From: Megascapheus bottae
Lineage: Eukaryota > Chordata > Mammalia > Rodentia > Geomyidae
NCBI GenBank assembly: GCA_024803745.1
Contig: JANJXV010000262.1
Span: 310,001-374,000 of the forward strand
DNA: 64,000 bases
Reading direction: 5' to 3'
In this document: one piece after another, positions 22,839 to 37,024 of the stretch
Layout of the letters: every line of letters starts with the position of its first letter
Numbering within the stretch: the stretch's first letter is position 1
The notes under the pieces: model-generated
Seen by the model: the letters and a program-made list of their open reading frames with translations, nothing else
What the model was told of the DNA's origin: nothing
Databases searched by the model: none
Program-made: the position numbers and the translations under genes

Positions 22839-24022
22839 ATGGGCAGAACAAGAAACTCAAGAAAAATGTCAAATCAAGAAACAACATCCCCCACCCAATG
22901 TAAACAGACAATGGAACAGTCACTGGCAAACCTAGAGGAGAGTCTTCCAATTGCTACACAAATGCAATTGATAAACATCATTAATGAAAAATGTGAAAAT
23001 ATAAAGAAAGAGATAATGGAGGAAGCCATACCTGAACAAGAGGAAAGCAAAAACAAGGTGATAAGTGAAAAAGAAGAAGCCATAAAGGAGGCCATAATAA
23101 AGGTTTTTCAAAGAAAGATGGATGAATTCAAAGAATCCACAAATAAAAACGTGACCAAACTCCAGCAAATGTCCAAAGAAAATAAAGCTACTGAGCTAAC
23201 CACTCAAAAGGAAATCAAGGAGATAAAGAAATCCATACATGATCTAAAACAAGGGATGCAAGGCATCAAAAGTGAGCAATTAGAAGCAAGGGAGATGAAA
23301 AATAAAGTAGATAGCTTTGATAGCAGGTTAGACATTGCAGAGGAGAGAATTTCCGTGGCTGAAGATAATTTAGGTATTATAAAGAACAGAAAATGAGTCA
23401 ATCCAAATCTAGGAAATATGAGAGAGCGCTTCAGGAAGTCCAAGATACACTTAGGAAGCCTAATTTAAGGCTAGTTGGTATTGAGGAGGGCGTGGAGAAA
23501 GAGGTCAATGGTATTGGAAATATACTTCAGGGAATCATCTCAGAGAATTTCCCAAATATCCACAAGGGCAGGCCCATCCAGATACGAGAAGCTTTTAGAA
23601 CCCCAAACAGACCTGACCAGAAAAGAACATCCCACCGCCACATTGTGATCCGAACTGGATCAATAGAAACGAAAGGAAAGATTCTAAAGGCAGCCAGGGA
23701 AAAGGGATCAGTAACCTACAAAGGCAAACCAATCAGAATAACCCCAGATTTCTCAGCAGAGACCATGCAAGCACGAAGTGACTGGAAGCATATATGTCAT
23801 GCCCTTATATCAAATAACTACCAACCAAGAATACTGTAGCCAGCTAAGCTCTCATTCATAACTGAGGGAAAAATAAAAACATTCCATTCCAGGGAAAAGC
23901 TGCAACAATATGTCGAAACAAAACCAACACTACAGAGAATTCTCAAAGATGCTCTATACATAGAAAACCAAAATAAATGCAATATAGGGAAAGAAATGGC
24001 ACCTAAAGAGCATACCATCTAA
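22839..24022 (+). pseudogene. ORF1: L1 ORF1, broken (unit 4)
   Basis: Fragments at 22839-23396 and 23393-23839. I see the same protein sequence as unit 2, including N-I-H-K-G and the TAG after Q-P-R-I-L. Confidence 0.9.
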
Positions 24023-24070
24023 GGACCACAAGAACTGTCAAGACACAGGCCCTACTAAAAGCTTTTAAAA

Positions 24071-27000
24071 ATGGTAGGAACTAATGAATATCTCTCAATC
24101 CTAACTCTCAATATCAATGGACTTTACTCTCCAATTAAACGGCATAGGTTGTCTAGTTGGATCAAAAAGCAAGAGCCATCGTTCTGCTGACTTCGAGAGA
24201 GACACCTTACCCAAAAACAATCATCTTTTGAAAGTGAGAGGTTGGAATAAACTCTATCAAGCTAACTGCCCCCATAAACAGGCTAGAGTTGCCATCCTCA
24301 TATCAGATACAATAGACTTCAAAGTAAAATTAGTAAGAAAAGACAAAGAAGGTTACTACATACTACTAAAGGGATCTTTCCTCCCGGAAGACATAACAAT
24401 CCTAAATATTTACACACCCAATCCCGGATCTCCAAACTTCATCAAGCAAACTTTACTTACACTGAAACCATACATAGATCAAAACACAGTGATTGTTGGT
24501 GAGTTTAACACACCACTCTCACCTATGGACAGATCAACAAGGCAAAAACTCAACAGAGAAACCTTAGAACTGAACAACTATATAGACCAACTAGATCTAA
24601 CAGACATCTGCAGAATATTCCACCCAGTAACACCACAATATACGTTTTACTCAGCAGCACATGGAACATTTTCCAAACTAGACCACATCTTAGGCCATAA
24701 AGCAAACCTGGACAGATTCAGAAACACTGAAATTATTCCATGCACACTCTCAGACCATAAAGGCATCAAATTGGAGCTGAACACACATCTCCACCAAAGA
24801 AAACCCTGTAACTCATGGAGACTGAACCACACATTGTTGAATCAAAAACAATGGGTAATCGAAGAGATCAGAACAGATATCCAACTGTTTATGAAATTTA
24901 ACAATAAGGAGCACACAAATATCAACTCCTTAGGGACACAACAAAGGCAGTACTCAGAGGAAAATTTATAGCGTGGAGTGCCTACAACAGCAAGTTGGAA
25001 AAATGGCAAACCAACTAGTTAATGTCTCACCTTAACCTCCTGGAAAAAGAGCAACAAACCAACCCTAAACCCATTAGGAGAAAGCAAATTATTAAAATCA
25101 AAGCAGAATTAAATGATTTGGAATAAAAAAAAACTATAGAAAGAATCAACAAACAAGGAGTTGGTTCTTGAAAGAATTAACAAAATTGACAAGCCCTTAG
25201 CAAATCTTACCAAAAAAAGAAGAGAGCATATCGAAATAAACAAAATCGCAGATGAAAATGGTAATATCACGACAGAAATTACCAAGATCCAGAATATCAT
25301 GAGGGAATACTTCTCAAACCTTTACGCCAACAAATTTGAGAATCTAGAAGAAATGGATGAATTCCTAGACAATATTAACATACACACACTGAACCAAGAA
25401 GAGCTAACCCAACTCAACAGGCCTATTTCAAGCTCTGAAATAGAAATGGAAATTAGACAACTTCCACTTAAAAAGAGCCCAGGGCCAGATGGATTCACAG
25501 CTGAATTCTATAAGGTCTTCAAAGCAGAGCTCACACCAATACTCCTCAAGCTCTTCAACGAAATTGAAAATGAAGGTACTTTACTAAACTGATTCTGTGA
25601 AGCCAGCATATCCCTCATCCCCAAACCAGACAGAGATTCATCAAAGAAAGAGGTCTATAGACCCATTTCTTTGATGAACATCGATGCAAAACTTCTCAAC
25701 AAAATACTGGCCAACCGTCTACAACAACTCATCAAAAAAATATACACTATGATCAAAGTGGATTCATCATAGGGAGGCAAAGCTGGTTCAACATACACAA
25801 ATCAATTAATGTAATTCAACACATCAACAGGAGCAGGGATAAAATCACATGATTGTCTCAATAGATGCGGAAAAGGCATTTGACAAGATCCAAAACCCCT
25901 TTATGTTAAAAGATGTGGAGAAACTAGGAATCCATGGAACATTTCTCAATGTAATAAAGGCTGTGTATGAGAAACCCACTGCTAGTATTATACTTAATGT
26001 TGAAAATCTAAAGCCATTCCCTCTAAAATCAGGAACGAGACAAGGATGCCCACTCTCTCCACTCCTTTTTAACATAGTACTAGAATTCCTAGGCAGTGCA
26101 ATATGGCAAGAAGCAAGCATAAAGGGGATCCAAGTAGGGAAAGAGGAAATAAAACTATCCCTCTTTGCAGATGACATGATTCTGTATTTAAAGAATCCTA
26201 TAGACTCTACTCCCAAGCTCCTTGAGCTGATTCAAAGCTTTGGAAGGGTAGCAGGCCATAAAATCAACCCTCACAAATCAACTGCCTTACTTTACGCCAA
26301 CACTGAGAGGAACGAGGCAATAATCAGGAAAGAAAATCCTTTCACAATAGCCTCAAAGAAAATAAAGTACCTAGCAATTAGCTTAACTAAGAATGTAAAG
26401 GACCGTTTAGATAAAAACTTTAAAACCCTAAAAAAGGAAATTAAAGCAGAACTAAGGAAATGGAAAAACCTCCCATGCTCCTGGATTGGAAGAATCAACA
26501 TTGTGAAAATGACAACCTTGCCAAGGGCTATCTACAAATTCAATGTAATACCCATCAACATCCCAATGTCATTCTTTAAAGACATAGAAGAGGCAATTCA
26601 AAATTTCATATGGAATAATAAAAGACCCCGTATAGCAAAAACACTTCTTAGCAGAAAGAACAGCGCTGGAGGAATTTCAATTCCAAACTTAAGGCTCTAT
26701 TACAGAGCTATAATTCTCAAAACAGCTTGGTACTGGCACAAGAACAGGCCTGAAGTCCAATGGAGTAGAACTGCGGACGCAGATATTAAACCACAGACCT
26801 ATGGCCACCTAATCTTTGACCAGGGAGCCAAAAAAATAGAATGGAAGAAAGATAGCCTCTTCAACAAGTTGTGCTGGCAGAACTGGTTAAACACCTGCAG
26901 AAAACTAAAGTTGGATCCTTCTTTGTCACCTTGCACTAGAATTAACTCCAAATGGATCAAAGACGTGGAGGTAAAAGCTGACACACTGAAAAGTTTACAG

Positions 27001-27912
27001 GAAGGAATAGGAGATACACTAGGCCTCCTTGGTACAGGTCGAAACTTTCTTAATAAGGACCAAGAATCACAACAAATCAGAGAAAGGCTGGATAAGTGGG
27101 ACTGCATTAAACTGCAGAGCTTTTGTATGGCAACGGATATAGCTAGTAAACTAATCAGGAAGCCTACAGAGTGGGAGAAGATCTTCACCACCCAAACAAC
27201 GGAACAAGGCCTCATATCTAAAATATATCAACAACTCAAAAAATTGAATCACTCAAAAACTAACCTCCAAAGTAACACCCATCCCATTACAAAATGGGCC
27301 AAAGAATTAAAGAGAGTCTTCTCTGAAGAAGAAACAAAAATGGCCTATAGACACATGAAGAAATGCTCAACATCTCTGGTCATAAAAGAAATGCAAATCA
27401 AAACAAGTCTAAGATTCCACCTAACTCCAGTTAGAATGGCCAGGATCAGGAAAACGAATGACAACAGATGCTGGAGGGGATGTGGTCAGGAGGGATCACT
27501 ACTACACTGTTGGTGGGAGTGCAAACTCGTTCAACCACTATGGAAAGCAGTGCGGCAGTGCCTCAAAACGCTAAACATACAACTCCCCTATGACCCAGCA
27601 ATTCCAGTACTTGGCATTTACCCAACAATCCAGAAACAAGGGCCTACTAAACCCACTAGCACAACAATGTTCATTGCAGCACTATTCACCATAGCATAGA
27701 TATGGAACCAACCCAGATGTCCCTCAGTTGATGAGTGGATCAACAAGTTGTGGTATTTGTAAACAATGGAATTCTATGCTGCTGTCAGAAAGAATGACAT
27801 TGCCCCATTTGTTAGGAAATGGAAAGACTTAGAACAAATCATATTAAGTGAAGTAAGCCAGACTCAAAGGAACTTAGGCTCAGTGGTTTCCCTCATTCGT
27901 CATAATCAGTAG
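24071..27912 (+). pseudogene. ORF2: L1 ORF2, broken (unit 4)
   Basis: As unit 2: TGA 24188, endonuclease stretch 24117-24971 (with about 39 out-of-frame leading codons), fingers 25161-25592, RT 25849-27699. Private change A-D-A-D-I (Ala for Pro) in the RT segment. A private TAA replaces TAC in the residual tail near 27761. Confidence 0.92.
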
Positions 27913-28330
27913 AAACCTAGGGCTCTACTAGCAGAGATTGGCAATAGAGCAAAAGGCCATATATAAGGCCATATAATGTGAAGCTAATTGAAAGGACCTC
28001 CAGGATATTGACACAAAAGCCATATAATGAATGATTGTTGTCCTTAATGTACTATGTTGTCTCTCATCTCGCTTGCTGTCCCTTGGTTATCCCATATTGG
28101 TATAGTATCTCACTTTGTTATCTGATATATTGAATTTATTTGTATTTGGATATTTGAAATTTGATAGGGTAGGGGGGAAAACCAAGACGGGTGCGGGGTG
28201 TGGGGTTGGAGGGAAATGGGTACCAAGACATGTGAAAGGGTATCAATGTATGTGAATTAATGCACCTTCTATCTGGCAAATATCATCTAACCCTTTTACT
28301 AATTACAATAAAAAAATGAAAAAAAAGAAA

Positions 28331-28958
28331 GTTGTAGTGTGTGGGGACGATGATGGGGTCAAATACATTTCTTCTTAGAAATTTACCTCATCTGGTTGCC
28401 CTGGATTTTCCTGGCCTTCTTCTTAGAGAAAGTTCTGTTATACTGGATTTGTGGCTTGGCAATGATCTAGCATGTACATCTTCGAGTAAGACATCCACAA
28501 CTTCCATGCCTGAGACTCGAGTTTCCTGACCTTTGGCAACAGCACAGCAACATCTTTCTTCCTCCTGAGCCACAGGCCAAGTGAGCTGGCTTTTGCTGGT
28601 TGTTAGTTACAGTGGCTTGGTTACCAGGGTTCCATATTCTGTTCCATTGTGAGGGAGGCAGGGTCACTTTTCAGGGCCCAATGACCAAAGATCCTTGCTC
28701 ACAAAAGACCTCACCAAAGACATACTGGAGGCTGAATCTCTCCTCCAGTCTCACAATATACGTGTGGATGTAGTATACAGCACACCTTATTTGTCCAATC
28801 CCAATGTCTTCCACTAGGCCCAACTACCAGTCTGGTCTCAGGCTCAAGGAGCCTTTCTTAGGTAAGATCCAAACTTAAGGGTCAATATTGCCCTCATCCT
28901 TTACAAAACATTTGCTTCACAGTGCCTTCTCTGCCTGCATTTTGCCCCTTGTCGAATA
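28331..28958. other. Unassigned spacer (unit 4)
   Basis: Equivalent spacer, type B form as in unit 2. Confidence 0.5.
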
Positions 28959-29142
28959 TTTTGTTTTTGCTAGTCTTGGGACTTGACCTCAGAGTTTGAA
29001 CATTGTTCTTGGGCTTTCTTTAGGCTTTAGCTGTCCCTCCGAGCCACAGCACCACTTGCAGCGTTTTCTATGTATGTGGTAATGAGGAATCAACCTGAGG
29101 ATTACTGCTTGGTAGCCAAGGACTCTCCCACTAGGTCAAACA
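28959..29142 (-). mobile_element. Dimeric SINE, minus strand (unit 4)
   Basis: Equivalent copy, same shortened B-box form as unit 2. Confidence 0.7.
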
Positions 29143-29352
29143 CACAGGGCATCTTGCACATATTTTTGACGTCAATCTACTAGGATATTATTAGGTTTCT
29201 GTATCCTAATCAATTTTTTCCTGATGATTAGCTTTGCTGTCATGTGTAAAAAATGCAAGAGGGAAAAACACAGAAGAATTAGTGAAATTTAAAAAAAAGC
29301 ATTAGACACAGTTAAGTGTTCATTCTTTGTAGGAGAAAGGATATTTGGATAT

Positions 29353-29376
29353 GATGATGATGATGATGATGATGAT
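29353..29376. repeat. GAT microsatellite, (GAT)8 (unit 4)
   Basis: Eight GAT triplets followed by GACTTT. Confidence 0.95.
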
Positions 29377-29397
29377 GACTTTATAATTACTATGTCA

Positions 29398-29603
29398 GGG
29401 TTGAGAGTTTGGCATAGTGGTAGAGTGCTTGCCTAGCATCCATGAAGATCTGGGTTTGATTGCTCAATACCACATAGATAGAAAATCTAGATGTGGCACT
29501 GTGGCTCAAGTGGCAGAGGGCTAGACTTGAGAAAACCCGAGGACAGTGCTCAGGCCCTGAATTCAAGCCCCAAGACTGGCAGAAAGATAAAAGAAAATAA
29601 AAA
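29398..29603 (+). mobile_element. Dimeric SINE, plus strand (unit 4)
   Basis: Equivalent copy, unit 2 form. Confidence 0.78.
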
Positions 29604-30266
29604 TGCTTTTTACGAACTATTTCACTCACAGCATTTGCTTCTGAAATCCTCGCTTCTGCCTCTTGTGAAATACCCCTTTCCCTCAACCTAGACAAGAAAA
29701 ACAGATCCATCCCATGGTCCACTGTGAGGCCACTGGTTGGGCTAAGAGCTAGTCGTGCAGCAACACATAAGTTTTATTCTAATACTTTCCAAACTTTGTA
29801 CTCAAATATGCTACCTACTTACCAACTTATGTCAGTTATCCTTATGCTATAACTTTTCTTCATTACTACAATATTCTTACACTCCTACGTTAATCCTCTT
29901 GCACCTCCCCTGACCTCTCTCATTCTTTTTTTCTATCTCTGGACCTCTGCTCGTCTTTCAACCCTTATACTGCACGGATCTACACTTGATGGCTGTTGAG
30001 CAATATTGTATATGTAGGTGGTTAATTATTCTCTAGGCTCAGAGGGACTTAAAGACAATAGAGATTGGATTGAGAGGCTTATTGTTTTGGGTATAAATCG
30101 CTTATCAGTGGTTGTATTAGGCTGGTCTGTAAGTGCACAAAAAGAAAGAGTGATAATACCAATCAAAACTTGTGAACATCTAGTGTCTGCCAGCTACAGA
30201 GGTCTAGGTTGGTTATATCTGAAAAACTATAATCGTATTTAGTAGTAATCTTGCTCCCATTTTCAA
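29604..30266. other. Leader (unit 4/5 junction)
   Basis: Equivalent leader with the ACTTATGTCAG form. It has CTGAAAAACTATAATC near 30221, a variant shared only with unit 9. Confidence 0.5.
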
Positions 30267-31449
30267 ATGGGCAGAACAAGAAACTCAAGAAAAATGTCAA
30301 ATCAAGAAACAACATCCCCCACCCAATGTAAACAGACAATGGAACAGTCACTGGCAAACCTAGAGGAGAGTCTTCCAATTGCTACACAAATGCAATTGAT
30401 AAACATCATTAATGAAAAATGTGAAAATATAAAGAAAGAGAAAATGGAGGAAGCCATACCTGAACAAGAGGAAAGCAAAAACAAGGTGATAAGTGAAAAA
30501 GAAGAAGCCATAAAGGAGGCCATAATAAAGGTTTTTCAAAGAAAGATGGATGAATTCAAAGAATCCACAAATAAAAACGTGACCAAACACCAGCAAATGT
30601 CCAAAGAAAATAAAGCTACTGAGCTAACCACTCAAAAGGAAATCAAGGAGATAAAGAAATCCATACATGATCTAAAACAAGGGATGCAAGGCATCAAAAG
30701 TGAGCAATTAGAAGCAAGGGAGATGAAAAATAAAGTAGATAGCTTTGATAGCAGGTTAGACATTGCAGAGGAGAGAATTTCCGTGGCTGAAGATAATTTA
30801 GGTAGTATAAAGAACAGAAAATGAGTCAATCCAAATCTAGGAAATATGAGAGAGCGCTTCAGGAAGTCCAAGATACACTTAGGAAGCCTAATTTAAGGCT
30901 AGTTGGTATTGAGGAGGGCGTGGAGAAAGAGGTCAATGGTATTGGAAATATACTTCAGGGAATCATCTCAGAGAATTTCCCAAATATCCAGAAGGGCAGG
31001 CCCATCCAGATACGAGAAGCTTTTAGAACCCCAAACAGACCTGACCAGAAAAGAACATCCCACCGCCACATTGTGATCCGAACTGGATCAATAGAAACGA
31101 AAGGAAAGATCCTAAAGGCAGCCAGGGAAAAGGGATCAGTAACCTACAAAGGCAAACCAATCAGAATAACCCAGATTTCTCAGCAGAGACCATGCAAGCA
31201 CGAAGTGACTGGAAGCATATATGTCATGCCCTTATATCAAATAACTACCAACCAAGAATACTGTAGCCAGCTAAGCTCTCATTCATAACTGAGGGAAAAA
31301 TAAAAACATTCCATTCCAGGGAAAAGCTGCAACAATATGTCGAAACAAAACCAACACTACAGAGAATTCTCAAAGATGCTCTATACATAGAAAACCAAAA
31401 TAAATGCAATATAGGGAAAGAAATGGCACCTAAACAGCATACCATCTAA
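30267..31449 (+). pseudogene. ORF1: L1 ORF1, broken (unit 5)
   Basis: Fragments at 30267-30824 and 30821-31288. Type A, with the missing C. It has T-K-H-Q-Q-M as in unit 1 and unlike unit 3. Confidence 0.9.
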
Positions 31450-31497
31450 GGACCACAAGAACTGTCAAGACACAGGCCCTACTAAAAGCTTTTAAAA

Positions 31498-34400
31498 ATG
31501 GTAGGAACTAATGAATATCTCTCAATCCTAACTATCAATATCAATGGACTTTACTCTCCAATTAAACGGCATAGGTTGTCTAGTTGGATCAAAAAGCAAG
31601 ATCCATCGATCTGCTGACTTCGAGAGACACATCTTACCCAAAAACAATCATCTTTGAAAGTGAGAGGTTGGAATAAACTCTATCAAGCTAACTGCCCCCA
31701 TAAACAGGCTAGAGTTGCCATCCTCATATCAGATACAATAGACTTCAAACTAAAATTAGTAAGAAAAGACAAAGAAGGTTACTACATACTACTAAAGGGA
31801 TCTTTCCTCCCGGAAGACATAACAATCCTAAATATTTACACACCCATTCCCGGAGCTCCAAACTTCATCAAGCAAACTTTACTTACACTGAAACCATACA
31901 TAGATCAAAACACAGTGAATGTTGGTGAGTTTAACACACCACTCTCACCTATGGACAGATCAACAAGGCAAAAACTCAACAGAGAACCTTAGAACTGAAC
32001 AACTATATAGAACAACTAGATCTAACAGACATCTGCAGAATATTCCACCCAGTAACACCACAATATACGTTTTTCTCAGCAGCACATGGAACATTTTCCA
32101 AACTAGACCACATCTTAGGCCATAAAGCAAACCTGGACAGATTCAGAAACACTGAAATTATTCCATGCACACTCTCAGACCATAAAGGCATCAAATTGGA
32201 GCTGAACACACATCTCCACCAAAGAAAACCCTGTAACTCATGGAGACTGAACCACACATTGTTGAATCAAAAACAATGGGTAATCGAAGAGATCAGAACA
32301 GATATCCAACTGTTTATGAAATTTAACAATAAGGAGCACACAAATATCAACTCCTTAGGGACACAACAAAGGCAGTACTCAGAGGAAAATTTATAGCGTG
32401 GAGTGCCTACAACAGCAAGTTGGAAAAATGGCAAACCAACTAGTTAATGTCTCACCTTAACCTCCTGGAAAAAGAGCAACAAACCAACCCTAAACCCATT
32501 AGGAGAAAGCAAATTATTAAAATCAAAGCAGAATTAAATGATTTGGAATAAAAAAAAACTATACAAAGAATCAAAAAAACAAGGAGTTGGTTCTTGAAAG
32601 AATTAACAAAATTGACAAGCCCTTAGCAAATCTTACCAAAAAAAGAAGAGAGCATATCGAAATAAACAATATCGCAGATGAAAATGGTAATATCACGACA
32701 GAAATTACCAAGATCCAGAATATCATGAGGGAATACTTCTCAAACCTTTACGCCAACAAATTTGAGAATCTAGAAGAAATGGATGAATTCCTAGACAATA
32801 TTAACATACACACACTGAACCAAGAAGACCTAACCCAACTCAACAGGCCTATTTCAAGCTCTGAAATAGAAATGGAAATTAGACAACTTCCACTTAAAAA
32901 GAGCCCAGGGCCAGATGGATTCACAGCTGAATTCTATAAGGTCTTCAAAGCAGAGCTCACACCAATACTCCTCAAGCTCTTCAACGAAATTGAAAATGAA
33001 GGTACTTTACTAAACTGATTCTGTGAAGCCAGCATATCCCTCATCCCCAAACCAGACAGAGATTCATCAAAGAAAGAGATCTATAGACCCATTTCTTTGA
33101 TGAACATCGATGCAAAACTTCTCAACAAAATCCTGGCCAACCGTCTACAACAACTCATCAAAAAAATATACACTATGATCAAAGTGGATTCATCATAGGG
33201 AGGCAAAGCTGGTTCAACATACACAAATCAATTAATGTAATTCAACACATCAACAGGAGCAGGGATAAAATCACATGATTGTCTCAATAGATGCGGAAAA
33301 GGCATTTGACAAGATCCAAAACCCCTTTATGTTAAAAGATGTGGAGAAACTAGGAATCCATGGAACATTTCTCAATGTAATAAAGGCTGTGTATGAGAAA
33401 CCCACTGCTAGTATTATACTTAATGTTGAAAATCTAAAGCCATTCCCTCTAAAATCAGGAACGAGACAAGGATGCCCACTCTCTCCACTCCTTTTTAACA
33501 TAGTACTAGAATTCCTAGGCAGTGCAATATGGCAAGAAGCAAGCATAAAGGGGATCCAAGTAGGGAAAGAGGAAATAAAACTATCCCTCTTTGCAGATGA
33601 CATGATTCTGTATTTAAAGAATCCTATAGACTCTACTCCCAAGCTCCTTGAGCTGATTCAAAGCTTTGGAAGGGTAGCAGGCCATAAAATCAACCCTCAC
33701 AAATCAACTACCTTACTTTACGCCAACACTGAGAGGAACGAGGCAATAATCAGGAAAGAAAATCCTTTCACAATAGCCTCAAAGAAAATAAAGTACCTAG
33801 CAATTAGCTTAACTAAGAATGTAAAGGACCGTTTAGATGAAAACTTTAAAACCCTAAAAAAGGAAATTAAAGCAGAACTAAGGAAATGGAAAAACCTCCC
33901 ATGCTCCTGGATTGGAAGAATCAACATTGTGAAAATGACAACCTTGCCAAGGACTATCTACAAATTCAATGTAATACCCATCAACATCCCAATGTCATTC
34001 TTTAAAGACATAGAAGAGGCAATTCAAAATTTCATATGGAATAATAAAAGACCCCGTATAGCAAAAACACTTCTTAGCAGAAAGAACAGCGCTGGAGGAA
34101 TTTCAATTCCAAACTTAAGGCTCTATTACAGAGCTATAATTCTCAAAACAGCTTGGTACTGGCACAAGAACAGGCCTGAAGTCCAATGGAGTAGAACTGC
34201 GGACCCAGATATTAAACCACAGACCTATGGCCACCTAATCTTTGACCAGGGAGCCAAAAAAATAGAATGGAAGAAAGATAGCCTCTTCAACAAGTTGTGC
34301 TGGCAGAACTGGTTAAACACCTGCAGAAAACTAAAGTTGGATCCTTCTTTGTCACCTTGCACTAGAATTAACTCCAAATGGATCAAAGACGTGGAGGTAA

Positions 34401-35337
34401 AAGCTGACACACTGAAAAGTTTACAGGAAGGAATAGGAGATACACTAGGCCTCCTTGGTACAGGTCGAAACTTTCTTAATAAGGACCAAGAATCACAACA
34501 AATCAGAGAAAGGCTGGATAAGTGGGACTGCATTAAACTGCAGAGCTTTTGTATGGCAACGGATATAGCTAGTAAACTAATCAGGAAGCCTACAGAGGGG
34601 GAGAAGATCTTCACCACCCAAACAACAGAACAAGGCCTCATATCTAAAATATATCAACAACTCAAAAAATTGAATCACTCCAAAACTAACCTCCAAAGTA
34701 ACACCCATCCCATTACAAAATGGGCCAAAGACTTAAAGAGAGTCTTCTCTGAAGAAGAAACAAAAATGGCCTATAGACACATGAAGAAATGCTCAACATC
34801 TCTGGTCATAAAAGAAATGCAAATCAAAACAAGTCTAAGATTCCACCTAACTCCAGTTAGAATGGCCAGGATCAGGAAAACGAATGACAACAGATGCTGG
34901 AGGGGATGTGGTCAGGAGGGATCACTACTACACTGTTGGTGGGAGTGCAAACTCGTTCAACCACTATGGAAAGCAGTGCGGCAGTGCCTCAAAACGCTAA
35001 ACATACAACTCCCCTATGACCCAGCAATTCCAGTACTTGGCATTTACCCAACAATCCAGAAACAAGGGCCTACTAAACCCACTAGCACAACAATGTTCAT
35101 TGCAGCACTATTCACCATAGCATAGATATGGAACCAACCCAGATGTCCCTCAGTTGATGAGTGGATCAACAAGTTGTGGTATTTGTACACAATGGAATTC
35201 TATGCTGCTGTCAGAAAGAATGACATCGCCCCATTTGTTAGGAAATGGAAAGACTTAGAACAAATCATATTAAGTGAAGAAGCCAGACTCAAAGGAACTT
35301 AGGCTCAGTGGTTTCCCTCATTCGTCATAATCAGTAG
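31498..35337 (+). pseudogene. ORF2: L1 ORF2, broken, endonuclease truncated (unit 5)
   Basis: TGA 31615. The endonuclease is open only at 31654-31992, because one A is missing near 31986 (GAGAACC for GAGAAACC). Homology resumes one frame over to 32396. Fingers 32587-33018; RT 33275-35125, identical in type to units 1 and 3. Confidence 0.92.
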
Positions 35338-35756
35338 AAACCTTGGGCTCTACTAGCAGAGATTGGCAATGAGCAAAAGGCCATATATAAGGCCATATAA
35401 TGTGAAGCTAATTGAAAGGACCTCCAGGATATTGACACAAAAGCCATATAATGAATGATTGTTGTCCTTAATGTACTATGTTGTCTCTCATCTCGCTTGC
35501 TGTCCCTTGGTTATCCCATATTGGTATAGTATCTCACTTTGTTATCTGATATATTGAATTTATTTGTATTTGGATATTTGAAATTTGATAGGGAAGGGGG
35601 GAAAACCAAGACGGGTGGGGGTTGTGGGGTTGGAGGGAAATGGGTACCAAGACATGTGAAAGGGTATCAATGTATGTGAATTAATGCACCTTCTATCTGG
35701 CAAATATCATCTAACCCTTTTACTAATTACAATAAAAAAAATGAAAAAAAAAGAAA

Positions 35757-36382
35757 GTTGTAGTGTGTGGGGAGGATGATGGGGTCAAATACATTTCTTC
35801 TTAGAAATTTACCTCATCTGGTTGCCCTGGATTTTCCTGGCCTTCTTCTTAGAGAAAGTTCTGTTATACTGGATTTGTGGCTTGGCAATGATCTAGCATG
35901 TACATCTTCGAGTAAGACATCCACAACTTCCATGCCTGAGACTCGAGTTTCCTGACCTTTGGCAACAGCACAGCAACATCTTTCTTCCTCCTGAGCCACA
36001 GGCCAAGTGAGCTGGCTTGAGCTGGTTGTTAGTTACAGTGGCTTGGATACCAGGGGTCCATATTCTGTTCCATTGTGAGGGAGGCAGGGTCACTTTTCAG
36101 GGCCCAATGACCAAAGATCCTTGCTCACAAAAGACCTCACCAAAGACATACTGGAGGCTGAATCTCTCCTTCAGTCTCACAATGTACGTGTGGATGTAGT
36201 ATACAGCACACCTTATTTGTCCAATCCCAATGTCTTCCACTAGGCCCAACTACCAGTCTGGTCTCAGGCTCAAGGAGCCTTTCTTAGGTAAGATCCAAAC
36301 TTAAGGGTCAATATTGCCCTCATCCTTTACAAAACATTTGCTTCACAGTGCCTTCTCTGCCTGCATTTTGCCCCTTGTCGAA
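35757..36382. other. Unassigned spacer (unit 5)
   Basis: Equivalent spacer, type A form. Confidence 0.5.
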
Positions 36383-36571
36383 TTTTTTTTGTTTTTGCTA
36401 GTCTTGGGACTTGACCTCAGAGTGTGAACATTGTTCTTGGGCTTTCTTTAGGCTTTAGCTGTCCCACCGAGCCACAGAACCACTTGCAGCGTTTTCTATG
36501 TATGTGGTAATGAGGAATCAAACCTGAGGCTTACTGCTTGGTAGCCAAGGACTCTCCCACTAGGTCAAACA
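36383..36571 (-). mobile_element. Dimeric SINE, minus strand (unit 5)
   Basis: Equivalent copy, unit 1 form. Confidence 0.7.
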
Positions 36572-36779
36572 CACAGGGCATCTTGCACATATTTTTGACG
36601 TCAATCTACTAGGATATTATTAGGTTTCTGTATCCTAATCAATTTTTTCCTGATGATTAGCTTTGCTGTCATGTGTAAAAAATGCAAGAGGGAAAAACAC
36701 AGAAGAATTAGTGAAATTAAAAAAAGCATTAGACACAGTTAAGTGTTCATTCTTTGTAGGAGAAAGGATATTTGGATAT

Positions 36780-36797
36780 GATGATGATGATGATGAT
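36780..36797. repeat. GAT microsatellite, (GAT)6 (unit 5)
   Basis: Six GAT triplets followed by GAAGTT. Confidence 0.95.
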
Positions 36798-36818
36798 GAA
36801 GTTATAATTACTATGTCA

Positions 36819-37024
36819 GGGTTGAGAGTTTGGCATAGTGGTAGAGTGCTTGCCTAGCATCCATGAAGGTCTGGGTTTGATTGCTCAGTACCACCTAGAT
36901 AGAAAATCTAGATGTGGCACTGTGGCTCAAGTGGCAGAGGGCTAGACTTGAGAAAACCCGAGGACAGTGCTCAGGCCCTGAATTCAAGCCCCAAGACTGG
37001 CAGAAAGATAAAAGAAAATAAAAA
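36819..37024 (+). mobile_element. Dimeric SINE, plus strand (unit 5)
   Basis: Equivalent copy, unit 1 form. Confidence 0.78.

Larger units (their letters stand above)
22839..28330 (+). mobile_element. LINE-1 retrotransposon, decayed (unit 4)
   Basis: Copy of the unit 2 element. AATAAA is at 28307-28312 and the G-rich tract at 28189-28213. Confidence 0.93.
22277..29704 (+). repeat. Tandem array unit 4 (type B, 7428 bp)
   Basis: Same length as unit 2 and offset from it by exactly 14,852 bp. Single-base differences from unit 2 that I noticed are AAAATTTA instead of AATATTTA near 24962, GACGCAG instead of GACCCAG near 26778 (Pro to Ala in the RT fragment), GTAAAC instead of GTACAC near 27762, CTCACA instead of CTGACA near 28751, and GCCTC instead of GCATC near 29659. 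Confidence 0.97.
30267..35756 (+). mobile_element. LINE-1 retrotransposon, decayed (unit 5)
   Basis: Type A element with an extra frameshift in the endonuclease. Unlike units 1 and 3 it has AATAAA (35731-35736). The G-rich tract is at 35613-35637. Confidence 0.93.
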
